Assembly (NCBI GenBank): GCA_013377005.1
Contig: JACABE010000010.1
Location: forward strand, 1-55,945
Reading direction: 5' to 3'
From: Bacteroidota bacterium
GTDB lineage: Bacteria; Bacteroidota; Bacteroidia; Bacteroidales; JACABE01
Length of the DNA stretch: 55,945 nucleotides
Shown: positions 16,037 to 26,024 of the stretch, piece by piece
Layout of the letters: every line of letters begins with the position of its first letter
Numbering within the stretch: position 1 is the first letter of the stretch
Notes under the pieces: generated by a model
The model's input: only the letters and a program-made list of their open reading frames with translations
Databases searched by the model: none
Told to the model about the DNA's origin: nothing
Program-made: the position numbers and the translations under genes

Positions 16037-17383
16037 ATGACTTTTAGCGAATTAAATCTAAATAAATCTTTATTAAATGCGCTCAATGATTTGGGATATA
16101 CCCAACCTACAAGCATTCAGGAAAAGGTATTCTCAGTAATGATGTCGGGAAGAGATGTAGTGGGAATTGCTCAAACCGGAACCGGAAAAACGATTGCTTA
16201 TCTTCTTCCTTGTCTTCGTTTGTGGAAATATACCGGCGATGGATCTCCGCAAATTTTGATTATTGTTCCTACCCGCGAACTTGTTGTGCAAGTGGTAAAG
16301 GAAGTTAATAAATTAACAACCTATCTGAATATTAAAGTGGAAGGTGTGTATGGAGGAGTAAATATCAATCCGCAAATAGATAGGGTATATGCTGGTTGTG
16401 ATGTGTTGGTGGCTACACCCGGAAGGTTGTTGGATCTTGCTTACAAAGGTGTGTTGCGATTAAAAGGCGTTAAAAGACTTATTATAGATGAAGTAGATGA
16501 AATGCTAACGCTTGGTTTTCGACATCAACTAACAAGTATTTTAGATTTATTACCACCACGCCGTCAAAATCTGATGTTTTCAGCTACTATGCTCGAAGAT
16601 ATTGAAAAACTAATCAAAGACTTTTTTAACAATCCACAAAAAATAGAAGCAGCACCCACAGGTACTCCTTTAGATCAAATAATTCAGATAGGCTATCATG
16701 TTCCTAACTTCTATACCAAAGTAAATTTCTTAACGCAGTTGTTATCTACCGATAAGGAAATGAGCAAAGTATTGGTGTTTGTTTCAACCAAAAAACTGGC
16801 AGATGATTTATACGAGCAATTGGAAGGGAAGCTTATTGGTCAATTGGGCGTAATTCACTCCAATAAAGCTCAAAACCATCGTTTCAATACGGTTAAACAA
16901 TTTCATGAAGGATCTTACCGTGTTCTTATTTCAACAGATATTATGGCAAGAGGGTTGGATATTTCTGAAATAACACATGTTGTTAATTTTGATACACCCG
17001 AAGTAGCCGAAGATTACATGCACCGCATCGGAAGAACCGGAAGAGCTGATAAAAAGGGGATTGCCATTACATTTTTATTGGAAAAAGATGCTGAAAACCA
17101 AGCCAATATTGAAGGTTTGATGAATTATAAAATTCCTATAGAAAGCTTACCCGAAAACCTTAAGATTTCCAATGAACTTACCGAAGATGAAATGCCAAAG
17201 ATTGTGATGAAAAACGTTTTGGTAAAACCACCAAAGCTTGAAGCTTCGAATCCTGCATTTCACGAGAAGAAAGAAAAAAATAAAAAGGTATATAATAAAA
17301 TAAGGCATAAAGATAAAATGAAGCTCAAATACGGTAAGCCTAAAACCAGAGGGCAGAAACCAGAGGGCAGAAAGGGTAAATAA
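16037..17383 (+). CDS. DEAD-box RNA helicase
   Basis: A cytosolic ATP-dependent RNA helicase, 448 residues from the chosen start, acting in ribosome assembly or mRNA turnover. Visible motifs: Q motif around Q28, AQTGTGKT at 45-52, PTREL, TPGRLL, a DEVD box in place of the usual DEAD, SAT, and the C-terminal HRIGRTGR. The tail from about 400 is rich in Lys and Arg (KKEKNKK, RHKDKMKLK), as in RhlE/DbpA-type proteins that bind rRNA. The frame is open from 15974, but ATG 16037 (MTFSELNL) matches the family start and a -7 element lies within the extension. It converges on the next gene with only 4 bases between. Confidence 0.9.
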   Translation: MTFSELNLNKSLLNALNDLGYTQPTSIQEKVFSVMMSGRDVVGIAQTGTGKTIAYLLPCLRLWKYTGDGSPQILIIVPTRELVVQVVKEVNKLTTYLNIKVEGVYGGVNINPQIDRVYAGCDVLVATPGRLLDLAYKGVLRLKGVKRLIIDEVDEMLTLGFRHQLTSILDLLPPRRQNLMFSATMLEDIEKLIKDFFNNPQKIEAAPTGTPLDQIIQIGYHVPNFYTKVNFLTQLLSTDKEMSKVLVFVSTKKLADDLYEQLEGKLIGQLGVIHSNKAQNHRFNTVKQFHEGSYRVLISTDIMARGLDISEITHVVNFDTPEVAEDYMHRIGRTGRADKKGIAITFLLEKDAENQANIEGLMNYKIPIESLPENLKISNELTEDEMPKIVMKNVLVKPPKLEASNPAFHEKKEKNKKVYNKIRHKDKMKLKYGKPKTRGQKPEGRKGK

Positions 17384-17387
17384 ACGC

Positions 17388-19337
17388 TTACCGAAAAACT
17401 ACTTCGCTTGGTGCTCCACTAATAAAATCTACCAGTTTTAAAATATCCTGTCCAGAAATACTAAATACCAAACCCGATTTGCCATTTGGAAGCATAGGGT
17501 AGTAGGCTACATTTAGCTGAAATGTTTGAAATACAAGGTTGTCGTTTCTTATCCGCAAACCAGATCCTACGCCTAAAAAATATTTTTCGGTAAATATAAA
17601 GTGCTCGCTTGAACCAATTATATTAATATCCCAAAAGCCATATAAGGCAACTTTGAAGCCATATAAATTTAGAGGTGTGAACACTACTGTTTCAAATTTA
17701 CTCGATAACTTTTGTGTTCCTTGTACCAACGAACTTTGCATTACATTGGCTGTTTCGTCCATAAAAATATGTTCGCCTTTAAAACGATTGATTCCAAGAA
17801 CATAATTGATGTTGAAAAAATTACGAAACTTATATTTATTATGATAATATAAATTGCTAAATGAATTTACAGAAAATCTAACTGCACTTTGTTCCAGCTT
17901 TTTACCATTTTTATAGCCACCAAAACCAATTTGTGCATATAAATAACCAAAATTAGCCATTTTATCACCGGCAGACAATTGCCAGCCATAATAGAAACGA
18001 TTGCTAAATTCCCTGTTCTCGGGTCCTGTGGTAAATTCTAATAAATAACCATAGGGGATGTCTTCAATATTTCCAAAAGCATAAATTAAATTCCCTTTGT
18101 AATAATTCCGCTTCGATAAGGCAATTTTGGTCAGAAATAAATCCGATTGATGGTATATTTTGTTAGAATCAATGCTGACAAATGGTCTTGCTGTAAAATG
18201 AGTTCGGTAATACCTTGCTGAAAGTATGAATCTTAATGCATTCATTTTCTTTTGTTCTTTACTCAAAGGAAATGATTTGCCCAACCAAAAATTTATATTA
18301 TTATAACTTAAAGCATGTATATTTAAATTTGGGTCTGAAATACTTGGTTTAATTAGTTCGTTGCTCCGTGATATGCTAAATCCACCGGCATATTTAGTTT
18401 GAGTGGTAATAAAGCTACGATCAGCATAGATACCAAACTTTTCAACATCATACATAGATTGATAATAAATACCTGCATTAATAAACGTATTCTTAATATT
18501 GTTGAATTTATACTCACCTCTATATCCGTAATGTTGCGAAGAATCTAAATCGTAAAACAATTTATTGCTCAGTTCATTTCCAAAACCCACGAAATTTAAA
18601 TCATACAACTCCATATTGCCTTTTCTGCTGCCAATATCGGGTTTGATACCTATTGAAAATAAATCGCGGGTTACAATGAGCAAATCTACGGAATCATGTT
18701 TAACTTTAGTTACATAAATTTTAGCTTCATAAATATAGGGTAAACTTCGTAAAATACGCTCGTTTTCTGCAAGCAGGTATGAATTGAGCTTATCTCCTTT
18801 TTTTACAAATAAATTACCTCTAATTACTTTTTCAAAAGTAAGAATATGAATATCATTTCCAGCTTTTCCTAACCATGAATCCGTTTCCTGTAAAGTATCT
18901 AAAACTGAAGTACCAAAAGCTTCAAGTCTTTTGATTTTTATATTTCTTATTTTTTTCCCATTGTAGTGTTTGTATTCATCTTCACTTTTCTTGGTTATAG
19001 TTTCATCGCTTATAGTGTCTTTTGCATCACGTGTAATCAATAATTCATATAGCTCTTTGGTGATAGGATTTCGTTCTGATTTTATTTTTAATGAATCATA
19101 AAATTGAGTAGTTTTAATTTCTGATTTGGTTTTTATACTATATTTAGTTTTTTTTGGAATCAATAACGTTGTATCACTGTATGCTGTAATTGATTTTTTC
19201 TTAAACAAAATTACACTTCCCTTTGATAAAGCAATTGTATCGTATTTGGCTTTATTTACATTGCTTTGAGCATTTAATGAAGTAGAAATCATTAAAAAGC
19301 TAACGCTTATTGATATTAGAATTAATAATATTCGCAA
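17388..19337 (-). CDS. Omp85/BamA-like outer-membrane protein
   Basis: A 649-residue protein with a signal peptide (1-24, ending LNAQ). Residues about 110-215 resemble one or two POTRA-type modules (IKRLEAFGTS..., GDKLNSYLLAENERILRSLPYIYEAKIYV, then VDLLIVTRDLFSIG). From about 230 to the end it has the alternating pattern of a 16-strand barrel, ending in a Phe-Arg. That is the layout of BamA/TamA-family proteins, with fewer POTRA domains than BamA itself (five), so it is a family member of unknown role rather than the essential BamA. It could assist outer-membrane protein insertion or lipid transport. It ends 4 bases from the convergent helicase gene and starts 35 bases after the Na/Pi symporter gene. 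Confidence 0.7.
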   Translation of the reverse strand: MRILLILISISVSFLMISTSLNAQSNVNKAKYDTIALSKGSVILFKKKSITAYSDTTLLIPKKTKYSIKTKSEIKTTQFYDSLKIKSERNPITKELYELLITRDAKDTISDETITKKSEDEYKHYNGKKIRNIKIKRLEAFGTSVLDTLQETDSWLGKAGNDIHILTFEKVIRGNLFVKKGDKLNSYLLAENERILRSLPYIYEAKIYVTKVKHDSVDLLIVTRDLFSIGIKPDIGSRKGNMELYDLNFVGFGNELSNKLFYDLDSSQHYGYRGEYKFNNIKNTFINAGIYYQSMYDVEKFGIYADRSFITTQTKYAGGFSISRSNELIKPSISDPNLNIHALSYNNINFWLGKSFPLSKEQKKMNALRFILSARYYRTHFTARPFVSIDSNKIYHQSDLFLTKIALSKRNYYKGNLIYAFGNIEDIPYGYLLEFTTGPENREFSNRFYYGWQLSAGDKMANFGYLYAQIGFGGYKNGKKLEQSAVRFSVNSFSNLYYHNKYKFRNFFNINYVLGINRFKGEHIFMDETANVMQSSLVQGTQKLSSKFETVVFTPLNLYGFKVALYGFWDINIIGSSEHFIFTEKYFLGVGSGLRIRNDNLVFQTFQLNVAYYPMLPNGKSGLVFSISGQDILKLVDFISGAPSEVVFR

Positions 19338-19372
19338 TGATTTTAATTTTAGAGCAAGATAAATAAAAATAA

Positions 19373-21046
19373 TTAATCAGAAATCAATATATTAATATTT
19401 TGAATTGAAAGTATTACTTTTTCACAATTTGTATATAATTGTTTATAGATACTAATTGCCTCTGTTGATACTTCTTTTGGAACAATTTCATCAGTATTGT
19501 TAAATTGCATCTGAAACGATTGTATTTTATGTTCATGTGAATTAAACAAAGAAATGTCCTCATTGTTAGCTTGTAAGTTATTAATCAAATTTTCAAAGGA
19601 TTCAGATACAAATGTAAACATTGCAAGTGATTGCTCACGTAATTGTTGTGTAAACCAAATTTTAGATTTGTTTTTATTATCAATTAATTCAGCCATCAGC
19701 CAACTGTAATCTTTAGTGTTTTCAAGATTATCGATTATTCGATAAAAACTACTAATTTGGGAAGCTCCTTTTTCGCTGAAATCACTTTGAGATAAAGATG
19801 TTAGAAACTGAGTAATCCCAATTATTCTTTTCCCTATTTTAATTTTTAATTTTTCTGTCTTCTGTAATAATTTTGCGTACTTCTTTTCCTCTTTTTCCAT
19901 TAATAAACTTGAGATATGTTCAAAAAAAACCTTATTCATACCGGCAAGTAAATAAAGTTCTTTTCCTGCTAATTCAATGGATAATTCGGATGTGGATAAT
20001 AATCCAGAGTTGATATTTTGTAATTTATATTTTTCCTTTTTCTTTTCATCAGGAATGATAAAATGTAGTATTTTTATCATAAATGGTATAAAACCAATCC
20101 ATAATATTGTATTTATAACATTAAATGAAGTGTGGAAAAAGCAAAGGGCAATAGGTATATATTTTGAATTTTGATAAGGAGAAATACCTCCAAATTTCAC
20201 AACAATCCAATCGATGAGGTTTAAGAAAGGATAAAAAATAATCAACATCCATATTACACCCGTAATATTGAGAAGACTGTGTGCTAAGGCAGCTTTCTTT
20301 GCTGATTTATTTGCAATAATAGCTGCAATATTTGCTGTTACTGTGGTTCCGATATTTTCACCTAATATCATAGCTGCTGCATACTCATAGGATAACAGAC
20401 CATTTAGTGACATTATAATAGTAAATGTTATGGTTGCACTGGAGGATTGAATTGTAAATGTAATTAGCATTCCAAGCAAAACAAACAATAATATAGAGGC
20501 AAAATTATAATTTGAAAAATGTTGTATGAAAATAAATAAGTCTGTATTGTTCTGTATTTCCGGTATTATTGTTATTAAAAATTCAATACCAAAAAATAAT
20601 AAGGAAAACCCCATTATAAATTCGCCCCATGATTTTCGCAATCCGTTTTTTGAAAATAATAAGGGTAAACTCAATCCGATTAATGGGAGTAATATCAAGC
20701 TTAGATTAAATTTTAAGCCCAATCCAACAATAAACCAAATTTTAATGGTAGTGCCAATATTTGCACCCATCATTACACCAATGGATTCGGTAAGTGTAAT
20801 TAAACCTGCATTTACAAAGCTTACCATCATTACGGTAGTGGCCGAAGATGCCTGAATAATAGCTGTAATAACTAATCCACTAAAAATAGCTTTGTATTTG
20901 TTAGCTATCATTGCTTTAACAATATTTCTCAGACGAAGTCCTGCAAGTTTTTGCAAAGATTCGCTCATGAGTTTCATGCCAAACAGAAACAAGCCTAAAG
21001 CTCCTAAAACTCTTAATAATTGATAGAGAATATCAAAAATATTCAT
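19373..21046 (-). CDS. Na+/phosphate cotransporter family protein (NptA/YjbB type)
   Basis: A 557-residue inner-membrane protein. The N-terminal half (1-340) holds two inverted Na/Pi-cotransporter repeats, each with the glutamine-serine motif: QASSATTV near 66-73 and QSSSATITF near 202-210. The C-terminal half (about 345-557) is a soluble, helical PhoU-like domain. Such proteins move phosphate with sodium, probably outward or for homeostasis in bacteria. The start codon overlaps the stop of the YggS-family gene (ATGA at 21043-21046), so translation is likely coupled. No pstS or phoU genes are near. Confidence 0.85.
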   Translation of the reverse strand: MNIFDILYQLLRVLGALGLFLFGMKLMSESLQKLAGLRLRNIVKAMIANKYKAIFSGLVITAIIQASSATTVMMVSFVNAGLITLTESIGVMMGANIGTTIKIWFIVGLGLKFNLSLILLPLIGLSLPLLFSKNGLRKSWGEFIMGFSLLFFGIEFLITIIPEIQNNTDLFIFIQHFSNYNFASILLFVLLGMLITFTIQSSSATITFTIIMSLNGLLSYEYAAAMILGENIGTTVTANIAAIIANKSAKKAALAHSLLNITGVIWMLIIFYPFLNLIDWIVVKFGGISPYQNSKYIPIALCFFHTSFNVINTILWIGFIPFMIKILHFIIPDEKKKEKYKLQNINSGLLSTSELSIELAGKELYLLAGMNKVFFEHISSLLMEKEEKKYAKLLQKTEKLKIKIGKRIIGITQFLTSLSQSDFSEKGASQISSFYRIIDNLENTKDYSWLMAELIDNKNKSKIWFTQQLREQSLAMFTFVSESFENLINNLQANNEDISLFNSHEHKIQSFQMQFNNTDEIVPKEVSTEAISIYKQLYTNCEKVILSIQNINILISD

Positions 21047-21720
21047 AGTGATTTATAATTTCTTTCGCCAAAAATAGAACTGCCTATTCTAATCATTGTA
21101 CTTCCTTCGTCTATTGCAATTTTATAATCATCAGACATACCCATTGAAATTTCTTTAAAATAATCCTGATTGCTAAAGAAAGTTGATTTTAGTTTGTCAA
21201 AATAGCTTTTTAATTGTGCAAACTCCTGATGAATAAGTTTGTCGTTTGTAGTGTATGTTGCCATGCCCATCACTCCTACAATTCTTATGTTTTTCATTTC
21301 TAAAAATGCTTTTGAGCTCAGCAATGCAGAAGCTTCGTCGTAATCAAACCCAAATTTACTTTCTTCGGTAGCAATGTAAAACTGCAGTAAACAATCAATG
21401 ATTCGATTATTTTTTGCTGCTTCTTTGTTGATAACCGATAATAGTTTAACACTATCAACACTTTGAATTAAATGAACAAAAGCTGCTATATATTTTACTT
21501 TATTGGTTTGCAAGTGTCCAATAAAATGCCAATGAATATCTTTAGGCAAAAGAGTTTGTTTTTCGGCTAACTCTAATGCTTTGTTTTCTCCAAAAACGCG
21601 TTGACCTGCCTGATAAGCTTCTAAAATATCTTCGATAGGTTTTGTTTTTGAAACAGCAATTAAATTAGTGTTTTGGGGAATAACTTTGAGGATTTTTTCA
21701 AGATTTTCTTTAATGCTCAT
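21043..21720 (-). CDS. YggS/PROSC-family PLP homeostasis protein
   Basis: A 225-residue cytosolic alanine-racemase-fold protein that binds pyridoxal phosphate and balances vitamin B6 pools rather than catalysing a known reaction. The PLP lysine is K25 in LIAVSKTKP. Other family marks are FGENKALE, WHFIGHLQTNK, and the C-terminal SMGMSDDYKIAI...GSTMIRIGSSIFGER. Length is normal. It overlaps the following Na/Pi symporter gene by 4 bases. A TAACTTTG -7 element lies just upstream. Confidence 0.9.
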   Translation of the reverse strand: MSIKENLEKILKVIPQNTNLIAVSKTKPIEDILEAYQAGQRVFGENKALELAEKQTLLPKDIHWHFIGHLQTNKVKYIAAFVHLIQSVDSVKLLSVINKEAAKNNRIIDCLLQFYIATEESKFGFDYDEASALLSSKAFLEMKNIRIVGVMGMATYTTNDKLIHQEFAQLKSYFDKLKSTFFSNQDYFKEISMGMSDDYKIAIDEGSTMIRIGSSIFGERNYKSL

Positions 21721-21736
21721 CTCTAATTATTTTTAG

Positions 21737-21744
21737 CAAAGTTA
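21737..21744 (-). promoter_or_regulatory. -7 element for yggS-like operon
   Basis: TAACTTTG on the minus strand, 17 bases before the start at 21720. Confidence 0.45.
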
Positions 21745-21778
21745 GTGAATTATAAATAAAAGTAGGCTGAGTAATTGT

Positions 21779-23407
21779 TTATTGCTTCTTGACTTTTTTT
21801 AGTGTTAACAAATTCATTGGATTGGAACCTAATCCTTGAATATTGTTTTGTACAAATCGTAATACTTGGTCGTAATACAAAACTACAACAGGTGCTTCGT
21901 TCATAATAATTTGATCCATCTGATTGTAATAATTATATCGAATGGAATCATTTACTTCGTTTTGAGCCTTGTTGTAAATCAAATCAAAGTTTTTGTTGCT
22001 AAAATGGGTATAGTTTGGTCCAATAGGACAAAAATTCGGAGAATAAAACAATGATAAATAGTTTTCTGCATCAGGATAATCGGCTATCCATGAACCTCTG
22101 AAAAATGGAATTTTAGATTTAGCAATCATTTCACGCAAAGTAGCGGGAGGGTTTACATCAATTTTGATTTTTAACCCTATTTCTGTCAGTTGATTTTGGA
22201 TATATTTACATAAATCGAGATAGGATGCTGTAGTAGATAAAGTAATATCGCCCAATCCTTCGCCATTTGCGAAACCTGCATCAGCCAATAATTTTCTTGA
22301 TTTGTCGGGTTGGTAGTCATACCCTTTTACTTTTACAGTGTCGAAGCTTGGTAAACCTTTAGGGATAAAACCATACAAGGCAGGAGTACCAATGTTGTTT
22401 CTTAAATACCGCATCATTTTTACTCTGTCGAAACCATAATTGATTGCTTGGCGAACAGCTTTGTATTTTACAGGATTATTGTTTAATTCAGTATGGCTTG
22501 TATCCATTAGAAATGCAAGATATTCAGTATTAAGATAAGGTTGAGAAATTAACTGGAATTTATTTTTGTATTTTGGGTTTAGCTTTCCATTTACCGTTAA
22601 TAATTCATCTTTATAGCTGGCATCAATACCGCTCATAAAATCAATATTTCCTTTAATGAATTCAAGAAATACAGATTGCTTGTCGATAATAAAAGTAATG
22701 GCTATAGCATCTAAATATGGTAATCGTGTTGTATCTTCAAATTCAAAATAATTTGTATTTTTGAGCAATACCAACTTCACGCCTTCTTTCCATAGTTTTA
22801 ATTGAAATGCACCTGTACCAATAGGGTTTTTGCGAAAATCTTTTCCATAAAAATCAATGGCTTCGTGAGGAATAACTGAGCAATATTGCATACTTAGCAA
22901 CCCTAAAAAAGGAGGGAATGATTGATTTAATTTAATTTCGAGTATAGAATCATTGCGGGCGATAAATGCATATTTCCCATTTTCTTTTTTTACATAATTA
23001 AAAATCCATGCGCCTGGTGAAGCAATTTTTTCATCTACAATTCTATTGAAGCTATATACAAAATCATTGGCAACTACTTTGCGTGTACTATCTTTAAATA
23101 TAGTGCTTTTATGAAAATAAACATCCTTTCGAATTGTAAAGGTATATGTTTTGCCATCAGCCGAAATGCTCCAGTGAGATGCTATACAGGGCTGAACTTT
23201 TAATTGTTCATCTAATTGAACCAAGCCGTTAAAAAGTTGATTGCAAACCCATATATTTGACTGATCTTTGGAAAAAGCAGGGTCTAATGAGGTAATACCT
23301 GCCGACTCGTTGTATCGAAATACTTTTTTTGTATTGTTCTTATAATCGGGATGATTACATGATGCAAACAAAAAAAGACATAGTATAGTAAAACAGAATC
23401 TTTGCAT
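21779..23407 (-). CDS. peptide/solute-binding lipoprotein of an ABC transporter (SBP_bac_5)
   Basis: A 542-residue substrate-binding protein of the DppA/OppA family. The signal peptide ends in a lipobox (LFASC, Cys17), so it is lipid-anchored. The mature protein has the family start (ITSLDPAFSKDQSNIWVCNQLFNGLVQLD) within 37-66 and later RQAINYGFDR and DYPDAENYL, which line the peptide-binding cleft in homologues. It should deliver oligopeptides or similar solutes to a permease. No permease or ATPase genes are adjacent, so the rest of the transporter lies elsewhere or this protein acts with a shared one. It starts 122 bases after the carbamoyltransferase gene and has a -7 element of its own. 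Confidence 0.85.
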   Translation of the reverse strand: MQRFCFTILCLFLFASCNHPDYKNNTKKVFRYNESAGITSLDPAFSKDQSNIWVCNQLFNGLVQLDEQLKVQPCIASHWSISADGKTYTFTIRKDVYFHKSTIFKDSTRKVVANDFVYSFNRIVDEKIASPGAWIFNYVKKENGKYAFIARNDSILEIKLNQSFPPFLGLLSMQYCSVIPHEAIDFYGKDFRKNPIGTGAFQLKLWKEGVKLVLLKNTNYFEFEDTTRLPYLDAIAITFIIDKQSVFLEFIKGNIDFMSGIDASYKDELLTVNGKLNPKYKNKFQLISQPYLNTEYLAFLMDTSHTELNNNPVKYKAVRQAINYGFDRVKMMRYLRNNIGTPALYGFIPKGLPSFDTVKVKGYDYQPDKSRKLLADAGFANGEGLGDITLSTTASYLDLCKYIQNQLTEIGLKIKIDVNPPATLREMIAKSKIPFFRGSWIADYPDAENYLSLFYSPNFCPIGPNYTHFSNKNFDLIYNKAQNEVNDSIRYNYYNQMDQIIMNEAPVVVLYYDQVLRFVQNNIQGLGSNPMNLLTLKKVKKQ

Positions 23408-23424
23408 AAGTTGGAAATAGGATT

Positions 23425-23432
23425 CAAAAATA
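23425..23432 (-). promoter_or_regulatory. -7 element for the binding lipoprotein
   Basis: TATTTTTG on the minus strand, 18 bases before the start at 23407. Confidence 0.4.
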
Positions 23433-23477
23433 CGTATTTTTAGCTTTGAAGTCTGTATTTATGATGGAATTTAAATC

Positions 23478-23511
23478 AGAAAAGCTGTCTTAATAATAAA
23501 ACAGCTTTTCT
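23478..23511 (-). terminator. hairpin after the carbamoyltransferase gene
   Basis: A perfect 11-bp stem (AGAAAAGCTGT with ACAGCTTTTCT) and a 12-base loop lie 19 bases after the stop. The stem carries its own T run but no strong T tract follows. Confidence 0.5.
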
Positions 23512-23529
23512 AAAAAAGAAATATCAAAA

Positions 23530-24723
23530 TTAGATTCCTTGTATTCTTTTATTATTTCTTGTTTTCATAAAGCTAAGTAATGCAGCCGGATCTTTGAAAC
23601 GACTGGTAAGCATCATAGCTGCAATAATATATGGTTTAAAACCAGCTTCTTTATATGTTTCTATACGATATTTATCAAAAACATCTTTAGCTACTTCTCC
23701 TTCAATGCAAGAAACACCTGAAATATCTGCAGGTAAGCAGTGCATATACAATGCTTCACCATTTTTTGTTAATTTCATTTTCTTAGCATCACATTCCCAA
23801 TTTTTAAATTTAGCATTGTTTGTCAAACAATCGTTTTCAAGTGTTTTAAGCCCTTCTCTATCATTAGCATACAATAGTTTTGTACGCGTTTGCATTACTG
23901 AATAAGGAGCCCAGCTTTTGGGATAAACAATATCTGCATTTTTAAATGCGGTCTCCATTGAATTTACTACTTTAAAACTACCACCACTTTGTTTTGCATT
24001 TTTACCTGCTATATCAATAACTTCAGGTATTAAATCATAACCTTCAGGATAAGCCAGTTCTACTTCCATTCCATAACGAGTCATTAAACCTATGATTCCT
24101 TGAGGTACAGATAAAGGTTTTCCATAGCTTGGAGAATATGCCCAAGTCATAGCAATTTTTTTACCTTTTAAGTTCTCTAATGAACCAAAAAAAGATTTTA
24201 AATGAAGTAAATCAGCCATGCTTTGGGTAGGATGATCAATATCGCATTGTAAATTAACTACAGCAGGACGTTGAGGCAAAACGCCTTCATTAAATCCATC
24301 TTGTAATGAACTTGCAACTTCTTTCATATAAGTATGACCTGCCCCCAAATACATATCATCACGAATACCAATAATTTCAGTTAGAAATGAAATCATATTT
24401 GAGGTTTCTCTAACGGTTTCTCCATGTGCAATTTGTGATTTTCCTTCGTCCAGATCCTGAACTGTTAAACCAAGCATATTAGCTGCTGAAGCAAAAGAAA
24501 AACGAGTACGGGTTGAATTATCTCTGAATTGAGATACTGCTAATCCGGTATCAAAACATTTGGTTGAGATATTTTCATTATTTAGATTTTTCAAAGCTTC
24601 TGCAACGTGCATTAGCATTTCTAATTCTGCTAAAGATTTTTCCCATGTTAGTAAAAAATCTTTGCCATATAAGTTGGCATTCGTTTTTTTGATAACTTCT
24701 ATGTTTCTTTTAAAATTATCCAT
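23530..24723 (-). CDS. ygeW: YgeW-type knotted carbamoyltransferase
   Basis: A 397-residue member of the aspartate/ornithine carbamoyltransferase superfamily. The carbamoyl-phosphate motif STRTR (in DNSTRTRFSF) and HCLPAD near the C-terminus are intact, and the length and insertions match the trefoil-knotted YgeW group rather than OTC (about 330). The substrate of YgeW enzymes is not settled; purine- or allantoin-linked fermentation has been suggested for Escherichia coli. No arginine or purine genes are nearby. The reading frame is open from 24786, but the extra 21 residues are basic and unlike the family; ATG 24723 (MDNFKRN) gives the usual length. The gap to dnaN is 96 bases. Confidence 0.85.
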   Translation of the reverse strand: MDNFKRNIEVIKKTNANLYGKDFLLTWEKSLAELEMLMHVAEALKNLNNENISTKCFDTGLAVSQFRDNSTRTRFSFASAANMLGLTVQDLDEGKSQIAHGETVRETSNMISFLTEIIGIRDDMYLGAGHTYMKEVASSLQDGFNEGVLPQRPAVVNLQCDIDHPTQSMADLLHLKSFFGSLENLKGKKIAMTWAYSPSYGKPLSVPQGIIGLMTRYGMEVELAYPEGYDLIPEVIDIAGKNAKQSGGSFKVVNSMETAFKNADIVYPKSWAPYSVMQTRTKLLYANDREGLKTLENDCLTNNAKFKNWECDAKKMKLTKNGEALYMHCLPADISGVSCIEGEVAKDVFDKYRIETYKEAGFKPYIIAAMMLTSRFKDPAALLSFMKTRNNKRIQGI

Positions 24724-24819
24724 TTTTCTATGTTTTAGGTTATAAAAATTTTGCTTAACCATCAGTTTCGTAAAAACGAACTTCAACGTTAAGCAAAATA
24801 AAATATTTTAAAATTAAAT

Positions 24820-25956
24820 CTATTGATTAAGCATTACAGGCATTACCAACATTAAAATGTCTTCATTTTTATTTTCATTGTCTACAGGGACAAGAATACC
24901 TGCTCTATTTGGTTGAGACATCTCAATAGTAATCATTTCGCTATCAATATTACTCAACATTTCTTGCAAAAACTTAGAATTGAAGCCAATTTCCATTGCT
25001 TCACCGTCATAACTACATGCTAATCTTTCTCTTGCTTCATTTGAATAATCAATATCTTCAGCAGAAATAAATAATTCCTGACCACTTATTTTCAACCGAA
25101 CCTGATGTGTTGATTGATTGGCAAAAATAGCCACACGACGTATAGCATTTAAAAAAGAAATCCTATCAATAATTAGTTTGTTTGGATTTTCTTTAGGAAT
25201 AACAGCTTCGTAATTAGGATATTTCCCATCTATTAAACGACATACCAACTCAATGTTCTCAAAAGAGAAGAAAGCATTGCGTTGATTGTATTCAATTTTA
25301 ACAGGAATATCTTTATTTGTAAGCGAATTTTTTAATTGATTGAGTGGTTTTTTAGGAAGAATAAAAGATGCTGAATTTTCAGCTTTAACATCTTTTCTTC
25401 TGTATCTTGCAAGTTTATGAGCATCAGTGGCTACAAAGGTAATGTCATCAGGCGTTAGTTCGCAAAAAACGCCTAACATAACAGGACGCAATTCATCATT
25501 CCCTGAAGCAAATAGTGTTTTAGAGATAGCTGTCGCAATTACATCTGAATTAATTTCGACAATAGTAGAGTCTTCTAAAACAGGAATTTGAGGAAATTCT
25601 TCTCCATTTTGACCACTTAATTTATATTTACCCTCGCCTGCAGAAATTTCAATTCCATTGTTTTTTGTGTCAATGCTGAAAACTAAAGGAATATCAGGGA
25701 ATGTTTTTAATGATTCTAATAATTTTTTTGCAGGAATTGCAATTGAACCTTCTTCAGAGTTTCCCAATGTTTCGTTATCCAAAGATATATTTACAGTCAT
25801 CGTAGTTTCTAAATCAGAGGCTGTTACAACTAGTTTTCCTCCCTTTAACTCAAATAAAAAATTTTCAAGTATAGGTAAAGTTGTATTTGAACTTAACACT
25901 CCGCTTATGGTTTGTAAATTCTTTAATAACAATGGGCTTTGTACTATAAATCTCAT
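24820..25956 (-). CDS. dnaN: DNA polymerase III beta sliding clamp
   Basis: The replication clamp, a homodimer ring that tethers polymerase to DNA. At 378 residues from ATG 25956 it has the normal length and three-domain pattern, starting MRFIVQSPLLLKNLQTISGVL and ending in LMLVMPVML, as the family does. The frame is open from 25989, but a TACATTTG -7 element overlaps that extension (25987-25994), so the shorter form is chosen. It follows gldF, gldG and a DUF4340 gene on the same strand; dnaA and recF are not in the window. The internal promoter lets it be expressed apart from the gliding genes. Confidence 0.95.
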   Translation of the reverse strand: MRFIVQSPLLLKNLQTISGVLSSNTTLPILENFLFELKGGKLVVTASDLETTMTVNISLDNETLGNSEEGSIAIPAKKLLESLKTFPDIPLVFSIDTKNNGIEISAGEGKYKLSGQNGEEFPQIPVLEDSTIVEINSDVIATAISKTLFASGNDELRPVMLGVFCELTPDDITFVATDAHKLARYRRKDVKAENSASFILPKKPLNQLKNSLTNKDIPVKIEYNQRNAFFSFENIELVCRLIDGKYPNYEAVIPKENPNKLIIDRISFLNAIRRVAIFANQSTHQVRLKISGQELFISAEDIDYSNEARERLACSYDGEAMEIGFNSKFLQEMLSNIDSEMITIEMSQPNRAGILVPVDNENKNEDILMLVMPVMLNQ

Positions 25957-25986
25957 GTTTATACAATTTTCTATTAATATTTTATG

Positions 25987-25994
25987 CAAATGTA
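25987..25994 (-). promoter_or_regulatory. -7 element for dnaN
   Basis: TACATTTG on the minus strand, 31 bases before ATG 25956. Confidence 0.5.
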
Positions 25995-26024
25995 AATTAA
26001 AAATAATTTATATTGATTTTTTTT

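Noticed and set aside
23530-24786. Extended start of the carbamoyltransferase
   Set aside because: The 21 extra residues are unlike the family; ATG 24723 gives the usual YgeW length.
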